Notes: generated from the sequence alone by a model not told the origin. A DNA stretch of 64,000 nt from Beroe ovata (GCA_946803715.1 CAMPET010000046.1:5798-69797), one strand, 5' to 3'. Shown: positions 1-12,517, counted from the first letter of the stretch. Program-made: numbers and translations.

Positions 1-36
<36 letters not shown>
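1..36. repeat. (AC)n microsatellite
   Basis: An uninterrupted AC dinucleotide run starts the window and probably extends to its left. Nothing indicates function. Confidence 0.95.
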
Positions 37-580
37 TGCGTGTTTTCAATTGCTGGCAAACATCCAGAGTAATAGAACAACATTCAGTAGAAAATTCTGC
101 TTATTTATTAACTACATAGGTACTACAGATGCTCCAAGTGAAATATTTCGAAGTTTTGCAGCAAATTTCACAAATTCTATGGTCAAAGTTACCCCATCAG
201 ACATCACCGCAATAAAATATGTCAATTCACTAAATCTATTTCATATCGAATGTTGATAATATGATATAGTATCTACGCAATAGTACCTATTTCATTACAT
301 AAGCTATAATTCTATTGGATCTATAACTATGATCATACCACACTGATAGAATTCCAGAGAATGATGAATTGCTCTACATTCCTATCTCCAAAAGCGCGGG
401 AAGGGGAGTAGAGGCTGGCGCCGCGCGCGGCAATCCCACAATCGTGCAATTTTGCGCACAAAAAATGATGACAACCGACTGCCACGAATTCACGTTCTAC
501 AATCAAATCTTAACTGTTTTCGTGCTTTAATTCTCATTCTTAATAACCGAATTCCGATAATAAATTATCCAATTATCCAA
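37..580. other. No gene seen; AT-rich flank
   Basis: AT-rich sequence lying 3' of the minus-strand coiled-coil gene. A short CG-rich patch lies near 390-440. I see no exon with matching splice sites on either strand. Confidence 0.6.
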
Positions 581-3500
581 TTAAGATATTACCATGGGGG
601 CAGCAGGGAGGTTATTGGAGTCCTCGTCTCTCTCGGGAGGTTCTCTGATCTTCTTGAGGATGCTCATACTCGGGCCAGTGCCGTGAGGGAACAACAACGC
701 TGGCTGGCGGAGAGTCAGATATAAGCGTGGGGGTGAGTGGTAACTTGAGAGGGATGGAGGGGTGTAAAGATGGGTGTTACTGAAGATGGTCGTGTTACTG
801 GAGATAGACATTGTGGAAGGGAATGAGGGGGAGCTAAGGAGCAAAGCAGCTTGGGGAGAGCTGAGAAGGAGTGCTCTAGGGGAGTGCTCTAGGGGGAGTT
901 GATGTGTGTTAGGTATCGAGCGGAGGGACAATCCCAAAATATCCTCCATCGATAAAAACCAATTACCCCCGTCCCGCATATCACTAGCATAATTTCATTA
1001 ATCCAGGCGGTAATCATTGCTAAACTTAGTACCTACAAAACAATCATAATAACACGGTGATGAATATATAATGTGTGTATGTATAGAATTCTAATTTTCT
1101 GCGTCTGGTAAAATGCGATTTTCAGTAAATTTCACATGTCCCGGTAGATAAAATTTCCCGTGGATATTCAGATCACTAGTATTCTTCAGGAAAGCGTAAT
1201 TCATTGAATCAATGACCCCTTCGCGCATACACATAAACTGATACCAGAGCTAGCGCTTGCTCGTTCAGTTTTTCAAATAATTACCTTCACCAATGAATTT
1301 GGATGAAATCATTGATTTAACCCAAATTTTGAGGTTTCTTCCATTCTACTCAGCGTTCAATTCTGGCGAATTAATCAGGAATTCGATCATGTAATGATAT
1401 TCCAGACTCATAATCAATGATCATGCAATGGTCATACTCTTGACGGTGGTCGGAGAATCTGATGGCCCTGGATGTTATCCTAAATCACATCAAAGTATCA
1501 AAATAAGTATCTCTATCACAATTCACATTGCTCCTATGTTGGAAACAGTATACACGGTTAGTACACGGTGCAAGACAGCATGTGGAATTAGACCCCGCAC
1601 TCTTCAGAGACAGATAATTTAGCATAATTTCATTCTGAATATTATTCATATAATATTATGCATGACATTCTGTAAAGTGGTGGATAATTCACAAAATGCA
1701 AGATTTCGTGAAATGGATACAGTCTGGAGGCTTGAGGGAGGAGGGATGCCTTTGGCTCTACCCTGACACCACTCTTCTCTACCTTCTTACTTCTCTCATT
1801 ATTGACACCACTCTGTCTTGACACCACTTTGCATTGACACCACTTTGCATTGACACCACTCTGCCTTGACATCACTTTGTATTGCCACCACCCTGCCTTG
1901 ACACCACTTTGCATTGACACTACTTTGCATTGACACCACTCTGCCTTGACACCACTTTGCATTGGCATCACACAAACAATATCTCCCCGGCTGCAAATCA
2001 ACCTCTCTCCATCTCGTATCTAGAAACGAGACTAAACACAGTTGGAAATGTAATGAAATTTTCCCACCCTATAATCTCCTGTCTATATCGTACAAAGGAA
2101 CGGTCTGGCTGCTGTACGTCCTTCTTGTCACGGCTGTAGTACTACTTATATTCCTCGTATAATAACAGTGGACAATGACCATGAACTCGCTTCTTTCACT
2201 ACATATCAAATACCCGGCAATAGACATGGTAGTGTAGTGAAGGAGTGTATACAGTCTCACTTTTCATGTATAAAGAGTGGAATGATGATTGTTTAAACAC
2301 AATATTTTAAACGATATCAAACAAGCATGTGAACTGATATTTGAGGAATTCCTGGCTTCTCAATCACTTCGCACATCATTGCTATAAATCAATTTATCAC
2401 TTTATCAACGGAATAGGTACCGAGTTCATGATTTCTACTTTTCTTGCTGAGCTATATCTATAGTTCAATGACCCTCTCCCAAAAATAGAAATCAATGCTG
2501 AAAACATTGGGGACTTACCTCTAAACTCGATGATCTGGCTCGTATGGATGGACCACAGTGTTTCTGAGGGTGATTGAACGTGTTAGAACTACCGGAGAAT
2601 AACCAAATCTACAAACCAATAAGCTATTTACCAATAAGCTATTTACCAATAAGCTACTTACCAATAAGCTACTTACCTAGCTTCTTTAGATAGGTACTGT
2701 TAGACGTTAGTACTGTTTGTTTGGATATTGGAGAAGGTACAGAATTGATAATCTATAATTTACACTCATTATTATGGTTAAGAGTTTATTGGGGCAGATA
2801 ATAAACAAAAGGTAGGTGTGTTGACACGATAACAAAGGATTGAGTACACACTATACACCCCATAGTTGGCGAATGTACATTTGTACACACTACAAAATAC
2901 GTCAAATTAGGGAAAAATAAACAATGTCCTATTCACTCAAACCTTATCAAGTCCTGTATACTAACGTCTGCATGATGCAGTAAGGAAGTAGCTGTCAGAG
3001 CATGCGAACTGCTTGTAACTGGTGCATTATACAACTGACACCTCACTGACACCACACTGCGCCCTCACCTGTTTACACTCCTCTTCCTTGGCGCGGAGTT
3101 GCTCTAACTCCACAGTACACTGTTCCCTCAGCTCCCGCTCCCTCTCTACTTCCCGCTGTAACTGCCTCACTTGTTGCTCTGCCGCGTCAGCCCGCTCCCT
3201 ATGTCGGTCTAGCTCCTGTGTATGTGTGTGTGTGTGTGTGTATGCATGTGTGTGTANTGTGTGTTGTATGTGTGTTGTATGTGTGTTGTATGTGTGTGTC
3301 TTGGTCTGTGTGTGTGTGTGTATATGTATGTATTTGAATGAGGTGCAGTCTTAAAAATTAAACTTTTTCCCACGCCACAGCCCACACTTTTCACTGCAAC
3401 ATAAAAACGCTTTAACTCCTAACATATTAGGTATATTCAGGATCTCACTTTGAAACTACATTCTGTAACTCTGTGAGACCTTAATGTCACTACCTAAACG

Positions 3501-6500
3501 TTTCGTTTCCATGGTGACACAATGGGAAACCACTCTGCTACATCACTCGGAATTGTTTTCTCATCATGGTATAAGTTGGACGATGAGGAAATGTGAAATG
3601 ATGGTGTAAACTCACCAGTGGATCGCGTGTAAATGCACGTAATCGATCATTAACTTTATTTAGGAGGCTTGACAAATGAGGTGGTGGAGCCATTTCAGAT
3701 TGAATGTTTCAAAGATTGACAGCCCGTATGATTACAAAATACCAACTACCACCCATATAATACAGTATGCAATAGAATATAGAAATTTGTACACTCTACA
3801 TTGGAAAGTTTCTGATTCAACGCATTTGCACAAACAACTCCAGTGTATTCCCGCACTGTGTACCTTGTTGAGGTTAACATGAATGAATTCCACATCGCGT
3901 AATGCAGAGCACTTGTCCTGCAACTTCGCTACTTCAGCTCTCAGCACTTGCAACTGCGATATAGTGGGAGAGGTTATTATATTGCTCCTTCATCAAACCA
4001 GTCGTCTCTTTTCTAAAATGATTCGAAACAGGGTATACACGCCCTGTGTTATCATAGTACGTGTAGCTTTATGATTGCGACATGTTCCTTTAACTAAATC
4101 GGTATAATTGATTTAACTGCGCAACACTGATTATTTGAGTCACGGTTGAGAGATGTCAAGAGTTATATCAGGATCAATTATACCATAAATGGACATGGAC
4201 TGGAGACATCAATCATTATCTCACGGATAGACATTAGAATAGGAAGAGGAGACATCGATCGAAGTTCACAGATTGAGAGATATACATACTGGTGTTCATG
4301 TAGGTATTCACTATTCATAGCGTGAGATATCTCGAGACAGATGGCTGATGGAAACCACGTGACACATTACGCACCATGGAGACATGTGCCTTACCTCTTC
4401 GTCTTTGCAAATAGCCTCGCTTTTCGAAGCGTCACACGCGGTTAACTCCCGTTTTATCTGAGTCAGCTCCAGTGATCTCTTAGCCTCCCCCTCGCTCAGT
4501 TCATCATTCTCACGCTGCAAAGAGTGGAGCTGATAGAACTATTCATAGACAACAGTCAACAAGATTGGAGCTGATAGAACTATTCATAGTCGACAAGATT
4601 GGAGCCTATTGAACTATTCATAGGCAGCAAGATAAGAGATGATAGAACCAATCATACAGAGCAAGAGAACGGATTAAGATACGATGGGTAATCAGTATTC
4701 ACTATTCATGTGAAGGACTGCGTGTTGGGACACACCGCAAAGTTCAGAAATTAGGTGTGAATTTGAGCAAGAGAAAATATGGCAATTTACCTGCAAACGT
4801 GATATCTGTGATTGTAGAATCTGGATTTCTGACAGGTGACTGGACCGCAGATCTTCTAACTCGGATTGACTGTCATCATAGCTAGTCTGAAGATCATGGA
4901 GTAAGATCTGAATCACGTTTCAAGCGAAAATAATACTTCACAATCACGTGTATGTGTCTCATAAAACTCATGAAAGATCTCATGACGTGTCACGTCACTG
5001 TACTTCATAATCCTGGCTGTACCTGGACTGAGGTGAGTTGGCGCTGAAGACAAGTAATCTCATTATCCTGTTTCTCTGTCTCATCCTGCCTCATCTTGTC
5101 TTTCAGCCTGTTGTTCTCCACCTCTATCATCCTGTAATTCAAGTGTACATGACAGACGCAAAACATCAAGGCTCAATTCCTAGAATAGTTATTAGTTATC
5201 TTCATTTTCCTCGATAATATACATCCCAACAAACCCCAGTCTGCGTTGAGTCTGCCTCAGCTGATCCTCCAATTCCCGTGACTTTTCATCCTCAACTGTA
5301 TCATATGTGGTGGACAAGCGACGAGTTTCCCGTTGTATGTTGCGATAAGCTTTACGTAGTTTCTCAAGTTCTTGTTCAATTTCTTCCTTCTCCTGATTGT
5401 CAAATTCATTAGACAACATATTTACAAGAATGAGCAAGACATTAGAACATTTAAGTCAAGAATAGAGTAAAGATCAGACAAGATTAGGGGTATTTTATTT
5501 TGTCTGCAAGTGAATGAAACTGAGGCAAGAAACCTGTGTTACACTAAGCTTGTGTTTTTGTTCTCGCTCAACTTTCAACTCTAACAGGTACTGTTCATGT
5601 TCCATTGAGTTGATCTTTATTTTCAGCTTGCTAACTGTTTGTTCTTCTTTCTTCAACCTTTCATCTGTTTCTATTGAGACGAGAAAAGTCAGCAGTTCAT
5701 ATTGACAATGAGAGGAAGGCAAAGGAGACAATCTGGTAGTCCATTTCGAAGCTCAAGTTATGTTTACCTTGTTTTTCTTCTTTGATTTTGGCATTTTTGG
5801 CTTCCATGTCACTCAGTTTCTTTTTCAATGTTGCAATTTTGTCCAACATTTTCTTCTGGTCATCTTCTGATTGCTGTGTTCTGGCCAGTTGTGCATTCTG
5901 ATCTTTCAGAGTTCTGTAAAGAACTGGATTTATACATATTGCACAGGTACTGTAAAACTGTCTATGAAATTGACCTTGTTCAATCAGTTTAATTAACATA
6001 AATCTCATTAGGTTGAATCCTACCTGATTTCATTTTCTAGGTTCTGATTTTTAATTTCAAGGTTATGTATTCTATCATCTTTAGCAAGGAGTTGCTTGTT
6101 CATTTCAAGTCTTAAACTTATATTATCGATTGGTGATGTTGCTGGGGCATTCTCTGGTGCCTTTTCCTCAGCATTTGGTAACTTTATCTGAAGGCATGAA
6201 AAGGCTTTAAGACTAGCATTAAACACTGTGCAACTATCAAATATCTGACTTTAAGAAATGTATGAAACTTTTAAACCACAATCTTGGACTAACCCGACTA
6301 GGCCTGCTAGTCTTCACGATGTCTGAATCATTGGAAAAAATTGATTGTGCTTTATTTGCACTAGCTTCATCAGAGTTTGAACTAGTGTTCCTTCTGGATG
6401 TGGATCTTAACAAATTTTCATCTGTTTTCATATAAGAAGAGCTTAATCTTTTAATAGCTTTGGGAGATGGGGATTTTGTAGGAGAAGTTGGGATATTTGA

Positions 6501-6620
6501 ATTCACTGAATTGTCTTTGCAAGCCTTTTCATGAACTTCCTTGTCATTGAAACAAAATTTACATTTTGTTGCCCTCCATAGTTGAGGAGTGAACTGATTA
6601 CATACTGACCGCTGTGACAT
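581..6620 (-). CDS. Coiled-coil protein with MPRIP-like N-terminal Cys motif
   Basis: Twelve exons join in phase (order of transcription): 6620-6294, 6187-6024, 5913-5768, 5670-5534, 5392-5235, 5131-5023, 4907-4791, 4514-4395, 3953-3864, 3215-3069, 2563-2519, 703-581. They give about 560 residues. The start at 6620 was chosen because MSQRS leads directly into CNQFTPQLWRATKCKFCF. That spacing of cysteines and aromatic residues resembles the N-terminus of myosin phosphatase Rho-interacting protein (MPRIP, outspread). The MPRIP PH domains are absent. A Ser-rich basic stretch (residues about 40-109) follows, then about 400 residues of Glu/Lys/Gln/Leu-rich heptad coiled coil. The last exon encodes a short non-coil tail ending in PMVIS. 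A cytoskeletal or centrosomal scaffold role is inference only. The two last small exons (2519-2563 and 581-703) are the least certain. An upstream acceptor at about 6689 could extend the N-terminus. Confidence 0.72.
1801..1971. repeat. Minisatellite, about 17-bp unit
   Basis: About ten diverged copies of a unit built on TTGACACCACTTTGCA, located in the long last intron of the coiled-coil gene. The copies differ by scattered substitutions and there are no spacers between them, so this is a tandem array and not a CRISPR. Confidence 0.85.
2615..2677. repeat. Tandem repeat, 17-bp unit
   Basis: Nearly four copies of ACCAATAAGCTATTT with a C/T variant. It lies in an intron of the coiled-coil gene, just upstream (in the direction of transcription) of its 45-bp exon. 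Confidence 0.9.
3216..3330. repeat. (GT)n / TGTGTTGTA microsatellite with an N
   Basis: GT repeats interrupted by TGTGTTGTA units, with an ambiguous base at 3256. The array begins exactly at the acceptor of exon 3069-3215. On the coding strand the (AC)n tract therefore serves as the polypyrimidine region of that acceptor. Confidence 0.9.
4526..4623. repeat. Imperfect tandem repeat in intron
   Basis: Three imperfect copies of a unit containing GAGCTGATAGAACTATTCAT, intronic in the coiled-coil gene. Confidence 0.75.
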
Positions 6621-7302
6621 ATCTCCTTGGGTTGCATGAGTTAGATGAGCAAAATCATTCACTGTAGTATTTGAATGATGAAGTTTTTCTGAAGAGAGAA
6701 TCATAAAAGTGATTTTGCTATACTACTCAGGAACATGATAAGATAACAATTATGGTATTGGACCATATGAACGATATGACTGAGATGAAAATTGGATGAT
6801 AGAAGAAACATACTGTACTGCTATCAATGACTGTTAATTATAGTATGAACCAGAAATAGTATTCGGAATGCTCCACGAATCGAGGCACAAACTTCACTGT
6901 GATGCTATGTGCTAAAGCATCAGGCATGCCAATAAATCATCAGAGAAATAGGAATTAGATTGATTGTCAAAATAGTCAATATATAAGTATCTCAAGTGCA
7001 ATCTAAGCTATAGCATCCATTGGTATTCAATCACCACAAAAATAATGAGCAATTGAATGAATAAAGAATAAAGTGCAGGATGACATTTTGGAAGTTCTTT
7101 TTATTTTGAAAGTTTTAATTTAGATAAATGAATTGATATCCCTGGTGGAATTTATCAAATGCGCGGCGCCGACGATAGGAAAGACTTTACAATGCAACAA
7201 GCTAGGTGGTGACTCGACATTCCATATTGCGCGGCGCGCTCCGTTACGCCAGCCAATTCACAATTACATTGCCGCGGATGTTACAACTGTTAAATTGTTT
7301 GT
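6621..7302. other. No gene seen; upstream of coiled-coil gene
   Basis: AT-rich DNA expected to hold the promoter and any non-coding first exon of the minus-strand coiled-coil gene. No confident exon was found. The CG-rich repeat cluster starts near 7150. Confidence 0.5.
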
Positions 7303-7410
7303 GTTCCCGCGCTGCGTGACCCAAATACTCCGCGCGCGCTGCGCGTCTCCGTGGTCTTTCTACGACTTTTCAGTTCACTGAGTAGAACAGGGGCGCGCAA
7401 CGTGTGCACA
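7303..7410 (-). repeat. Dispersed CG-rich hairpin repeat, copy 1
   Basis: Member of a family with other copies at 19802-19920, 33081-33190 and 53329-53442, and a fragment at 7644-7679. The shared core is a CG-rich block (GGAGTATTTGGGTCACGCAG in the other orientation) joined to a short hairpin of TTCTAC...GTAGAA arms. I found no coding capacity. Confidence 0.8.
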
Positions 7411-7415
7411 ATTGT

Positions 7416-7527
7416 TTGTCAGATTTTATCTGACCTCAGTTTCTCGCGCGCGGCGCACGCGCCTTCATCGAAGGACGAAACATGAAGGCGCGCTCGCGCG
7501 AGAAACAGGTCAGGTAACATCTGACAA
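7416..7527. mobile_element. MITE, TTGTCAG family, copy A
   Basis: A non-coding element of about 112 bp with long terminal inverted repeats starting TTGTCAGAT and ending ATCTGACAA. The centre is CG-rich (TTTCTCGCGCG and complement). Flanks carry an imperfect AAATTGTT/CAATTGTT duplication. Related copies are at 20009-20137, 20191-20302 and 32592-32659. Confidence 0.8.
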
Positions 7528-7550
7528 TTAAATTGTTATCGCGTATCTCA

Positions 7551-7639
7551 TCCACTGTTTCGTGCGCGCGAAGCGCGCGCCTTCATCGAAGCGAAGTCCG
7601 ATGAAGGCGCGCCGCGGCCGCGCGCAAGAAACAGTGGAC
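7551..7639. repeat. Inverted-repeat element, TCCACTGTTTC family
   Basis: A second CG-rich inverted-repeat element with arms TCCACTGTTTCGTGCGCG and CGCGCAAGAAACAGTGGA. A truncated relative lies at about 7790-7852. Its inner sequence resembles the TTGTCAG MITE, but its outer arms differ. Confidence 0.7.
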
Positions 7640-7643
7640 ATCT

Positions 7644-7679
7644 GTTCCCGCGCTGCGTGACCCAAATACTCCGCGCGCN
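7644..7679 (-). repeat. Fragment of dispersed hairpin repeat ending at an N
   Basis: Repeats the first part of the 7303-7410 element and stops at the ambiguous base at 7679. This could mark a contig join inside repeats. Confidence 0.6.
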
Positions 7680-8001
7680 GCAAGCGTTCAATTCCAAGTC
7701 GAGTCAAATTTTCACGCAATTCGCGGCGCAGGGGGACGCATCCGTCCCCCTAATTTTATTTTTTGGCGGGAAAAGTTATTCCTCTGGCCCTGTTTCGGCC
7801 TTCGATGAAGGCGCGCCCGCCGCGCGCAAGAAACAGTGGACAGATAACATCCGGCAAGACATCCAGTTGTTCAACTTCATACTATACATTACATACTGCA
7901 GTTGAATTGCATGACTGGACGCGGGACGGTACGCGCCGCCCACTCATGTCATAGAAACATTGTAGTAATACTAATACTTAATAGTATTGTACCACTACCA
8001 C

Positions 8002-8121
8002 TGTCCCAGTCCATTGCACTTTGTATGTCGATCGCACGCGAATGCTGCATACTCATAGTCATATATGACTATGAGTATGCAGTATTCGCGCGCGATCGAC
8101 AAAGTGCAATGGACTGGGACA
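8002..8121. repeat. 120-bp near-perfect palindrome
   Basis: Left arm TGTCCCAGTCCATTGCAC pairs with right arm GTGCAATGGACTGGGACA, and complementarity continues almost without a loop to the centre CATAGTCATATATGACTATG near 8064. It could be a foldback element or a hairpin RNA precursor. Confidence 0.85.
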
Positions 8122-8231
8122 GACATGGCATTCAGACATGGACAGATAACATTTGGCAAATGCACTATGCATTGCAATGGAATATAGGAATAACAATTGC
8201 TAAGAGTAAGAGTAAGACTTATGAATTATGA

Positions 8232-10247
8232 TATTGAATTTGATATACTATAGCCATCTAGATTCAGGTACATTTACAATCGTTAACGTTTTAAATCTAA
8301 ACTTCTAGTTTTACTTAATTTAAATTAAAGAATCGAATAAAGTTAAACTAAATGTTGAAACTAAAGACTAAGGATTAAGTTTCAAAATAATTCAAATTGA
8401 ATCCACACACACCTGGCCCGCGGATTGATTTATCAAATCATCATACATTGCATCATACATTAGCAAAAGCAATAGCATGATCATTGATCATCCTGAACAC
8501 TAATCACAATAGCTTTTGAAGCACATGATCAGTGAACACTCATAATCATATTCCCAAAAAAAGGTTGTAATCAAAATAATTTTTAATCAATTCCGAGATA
8601 TGACATTGACAAGTATTAGAAACCCCATGTTCAGTCAATGGAAACAGTTAATAAACTCAAGTTTCATTATCTGAGTTGCCTATTGCTTTGCACCACTATG
8701 CACTACCTGTATAAGTATTCAGACCGCACGATCACCACAGGCTCAAAGAAAGAGTGGGAGTATTGCTTGATAAGCTTTGAAAAAGTTTTAAAAAGACGAA
8801 CATTTCCATTTCATTGATCAAATATTCTTTCATTGTGAATTTAAATCTTCTGTCGGACATTCACTTGATTGTACGTTTCGTTTCAATAGCCGTCAAAAGA
8901 ACCTAATTGCTATACATGACAGTTTTACTGTCACTGTCATTCTAGTCGAATACGTTTCTCGGAGTAAGTACCGAAGTTTAATTTCCACGTAACTGCGAAG
9001 TCCGAATATCATCGATAGCTCAGAGCCTGATCCACCTTCGTAACCCCAGCCAAAAGGTAACTCCGTTACAGATCATGCGATTCCTAATCATCACATTCAA
9101 TTTCAAACTTACACACTGGTTATCTAAATCTGAAAATCATAGGGTCCAACTGTATAACTGGCTGACTTTCTAACTCTAAGTGTCGAACTGTACCACATCA
9201 TTTTCAACCAATAACCGTCTTCGCAACCGTCTCAGAGACATGCCCAAACCCTTCCGAATGGAGAACTGGCTAAGTGTTCCAAAGTCACAGGCAAGATGAA
9301 GATCTCGCGTGAAAGAAAGGCAGCCGCTTCACCCCCTCACCAATAACCTCAACAACAGTCTCAACCACATCACTTCATCACTTCAACTGTTCTATCTGAT
9401 AATTACTCCCACTCGAAATACTGATCACCCCNCCCCCCCCCCCCTCAACAATTACCTAATGCAGTCTCACGCCATGCTAACTCCCCCTCAAATAAGTGCG
9501 GTTTTTAAACCCACGAGCTGATGCGAGTTGATGTATCGCGATGACACACCACAGCACTTATATCAGCAACTGATGATGACATTATGCAGACATGATACTG
9601 ATATCTGATGCATATTACCGAGAACTGATCTTTTAAAACTATTGTAACTATCATCCCGTGTTGTTCCAATACCGGATACACGAGAAAAACACACGTGTGT
9701 CCCGCCACAACACAATTGTCATGTACATATGATATGTGTGATTATTATGTGTGAAAAGTGGTTAAAAATTCATTAATAAATAATTCTTTGAATTTACAAC
9801 TTTTGTTCATGATGATGCGAAAGGTTATTAACAACGCGAGGGCTGTTACAAAAATCTTATAATGAGAGTGTATATTTCGAGAAGCAGAGTCTACCGTTTT
9901 CATACCATCGCGCTGTGTTACAATAGCTTTGACCGTGTTGTAAAAACAAGAAAGGATTTATTAAAAAATCATTTGCTCGCATGGTGATAAAACTGTGATC
10001 GCCATTTCTTCAACTTCAAGTTAAATCGTGCAACGTATCAAATCGGAATTTCGTAACACACACATACGTATCACAAGTGTTTTTTCAACGAGCCGTGTTT
10101 TACTTATTGATCTCGAATGTTATGATTAAACAAACCGAACACGTCTTATAAATTGGAGTTTTTTGAATAATTGCATATATCGTGCTTGCCTAGTGAATGT
10201 AAACTCTTGCCGAGCGCGTGCGTGTGTGTGTGTGTGTGTTAGTGCTG
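8232..10247. other. No gene seen; intergenic AT-rich DNA
   Basis: No supported exon on either strand. A C-run with an N is at 9432. A GT-rich stretch at about 10218-10240 lies directly before the start of the next gene, so part of this region should hold its 5' UTR and promoter. Confidence 0.5.
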
Positions 10248-12517
10248 ATGAAGGAGGAAGCAGCTGCGGACGACCAGAGAACCACAAACAACACAACCAC
10301 TGACCAGCATCTCCTCCTCTCTGCCGACCACAAGTGTCACAACGACCCGGACTTCTCAATTCTGCCCATCCTACACCTGTTCACGGGTAGCTGTGATCCG
10401 GCCACGTGTACCCCCGTACTCGGCCCCATGTCCATCAAGGACGCGGTACCTGTTCTACCTCGCATAAACTCCTACCCTGACATGAGCGCAGTAACCACGC
10501 GGGGGAGACGGAGATCCTCCGTGGACAGCATGGCCTCGTCCTCCATCGTGAGACCAGGCAAAGCAAAGTCGATGATAAACCTGTGGAACTGCAAGACAAC
10601 CCCGTCCGCTACCACCATAGCAGGGAGTGTCAGAGGGGGGAGGAGGAGGGGTGGTGGACGAGGTATAGTCACACGAGGAGGGGGGGGAGTTTGTCAGTCG
10701 TGTGACAGCAATCGCAACCAATGCTGTCAATCGGTCGACAGATGAAAATCATTTATCAAGAAACGCTGTCACGTGAATTCAAAATAATTTGGGACCCGTC
10801 CATACCTGCACCCACACATCATCACAGAATTGCAATCCCATTGTGTCTCATAATCATAAGTCACGTGACACACAGTACTGATTTCAGATACCGAGTGTAG
10901 TAGTGATAGGAATGGGTGTCTCTATACCCCAGTAGAATTTGAAATCAACACACCTGACAAGCTTCCTTACATGGGAAAAGAATACAGGTACATCATGCTC
11001 AGTTCAGGCAATATTCTCAGTCTAACGATAGTTTAAAACGACGAATGTCATAATACCATGAGATTTGATCTGTGCCAATCTACCAAACCTATAACCTATT
11101 TTGTACCCTACTCTGTACCCTATACCCTGTATTATCGCAGACAAGTTGGAAAAGTGAAACGCGTAGCCACGGAAACCTCAGCCATAAAACAGAACATGGT
11201 ATGAAGAATATACTATACTCGTGATATAATTCGTTCACGAGCACTAAATCAGTGCGTACGTTTTATAACAGTTTAACCCCTCCACGACTTTATAACTCTA
11301 GTCGGCATTGTGCTTGATAGAATCATCAACACAATATAATAGAGGAGCCGTGAGAGGAAAAAATCAATAAAATGTGACGGTACATATTTATTTANNNNNN
11401 NNNNNNNNNNNNNNNNNNNNNNNNNNNNNNNNNNNNNNNNNNNNNNNNNNNNNNNNNNNNNNNNNNNNNNNNNNNNNNNNNNNNNNNNNNNNNNNNNNNN
11501 NNNNNNNNNNNNNNNNNNNNNNNNNNNNNNNNNNNNNNNNNNNNNNNNNNNNNNNNNNNNNNNNNNNNNNNNNNNNNNNNNNNNNNNNNNNNNNNNNNNN
11601 NNNNNNNNNNNNNNNNNCACCCCCCCCCCCCTAACTATGAGAATGATGTTGTTTGGCTATAGTATTGCTTGGCAACAGTGTTGCTGCTACCTTACTATTA
11701 GCCCCGTGTTACAGAATGATATCCCCGCGGTTAAACCAATCATATTCCACCACAGAGACGCACAATGCGGATACTCAAATTCATCGACAAGATGTCCCAA
11801 GCGAGGGAGGATTTCCATTTCAAAGACGGTTTTTTTCTCGACCTCATGGATCCCCAATACCTCCCCGAACCCTCTCCTCCTCCGGTTAGGAAGGACTTGA
11901 AACGTCCCATCACCAAGGCACCTCTAGCGCGCGAACCCGTATCCCGGTCGACGGGTCATTTTAAGAGACGGGATGAAAAGAGGGAAGCTCTGGCAGCCCG
12001 GTTTAGCGAGTGTGGCCAGGCAGGCGAGGTCCCCAGCAAGGGGTATGTCTATGTGAAGGTGTACTCAGACCCCTACTACAGATACTTGCCGCCGCTCTCC
12101 GCCGCCAGCAAGAACTATGATGTCCGGGTGTGCCGACTGCCGTACAAGGAGCTCAGAGATGAGGAACAGTGGGGAAAATTTGTGGAGTCGCTCAATCGAC
12201 CCAGAACTCCACCCGCCCCTACTAAATCACCCGCCACACCGACAACGAGCGAAGTGACGAGACAGCGAACGGAAGAGTTGAGGCGGAAACTGCCCGTCAT
12301 CTCCCTCCTGCCCAAGTGGATGCAGGCTGTTAACGATGTGAAGAGTAAGAAATATAAACCCGCCATGGAGACAATCAGGTCTCGGCCCACAACTCGAGAA
12401 GCACCGACCCGGGCCGTTGCCGATAGTATCCCTGTGACAAGATCGGTGCAGGCAAAAAGGAGCAAAGAGGAAGGGGGTAGTCCCCCGGCCATACGACACA
12501 GAGTTAGTGTGAGGTGA
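10248..12517 (+). CDS. Unrecognised 444-residue basic protein
   Basis: Four exons join in phase: 10248-10662, 10888-10987, 11141-11198, 11756-12517. The start is the first ATG after a GT-rich leader. A GTG-initiated extension into the microsatellite was rejected. I do not recognise the family. Visible features are an N-terminal Asn/Thr-rich segment, a basic Ser patch RGRRRSSVDSMASSS that looks like a kinase target, and a Gly/Arg-rich stretch ending the first exon. After these come a Pro-rich segment (DLMDPQYLPEPSPPP), a possibly folded part (YVYVKVYSDPYYRYLPPL) and a basic Ser/Thr-rich tail. There is no signal peptide or membrane span. The last intron contains the assembly gap, so another exon could be missing. 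The exon 2 and 3 assignments rest on open frame, splice sites and phase alone. Confidence 0.6.
11395..11617. other. Assembly gap (223 N)
   Basis: A run of N flanked on the right by a C homopolymer, within the last intron of the 10.2-12.5 kb gene. Confidence 1.

Noticed and set aside
1801-1971. CRISPR-like regular repeats (also at 48709-48832 and 58415-58705)
   Set aside because: Repeat units are contiguous without unique spacers and lie in introns or flanks of animal genes; they are minisatellites.
3022-3354. Plus-strand 110-residue Ser/Cys/Val frame
   Set aside because: It is the antisense of a coiled-coil exon (3069-3215) followed by translated GT microsatellite.
7133-8231. Several open frames in the 7.1-8.2 kb CG-rich cluster
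   Set aside because: All are translations of hairpin repeats and MITEs. They cross element boundaries, and frames exist equally on both strands.
10455-10730. Minus-strand frames opposite the first exon of the 10.2-kb gene
   Set aside because: Low-complexity mirror of the Ser/Arg-rich plus-strand exon. The plus strand joins in phase through four exons.
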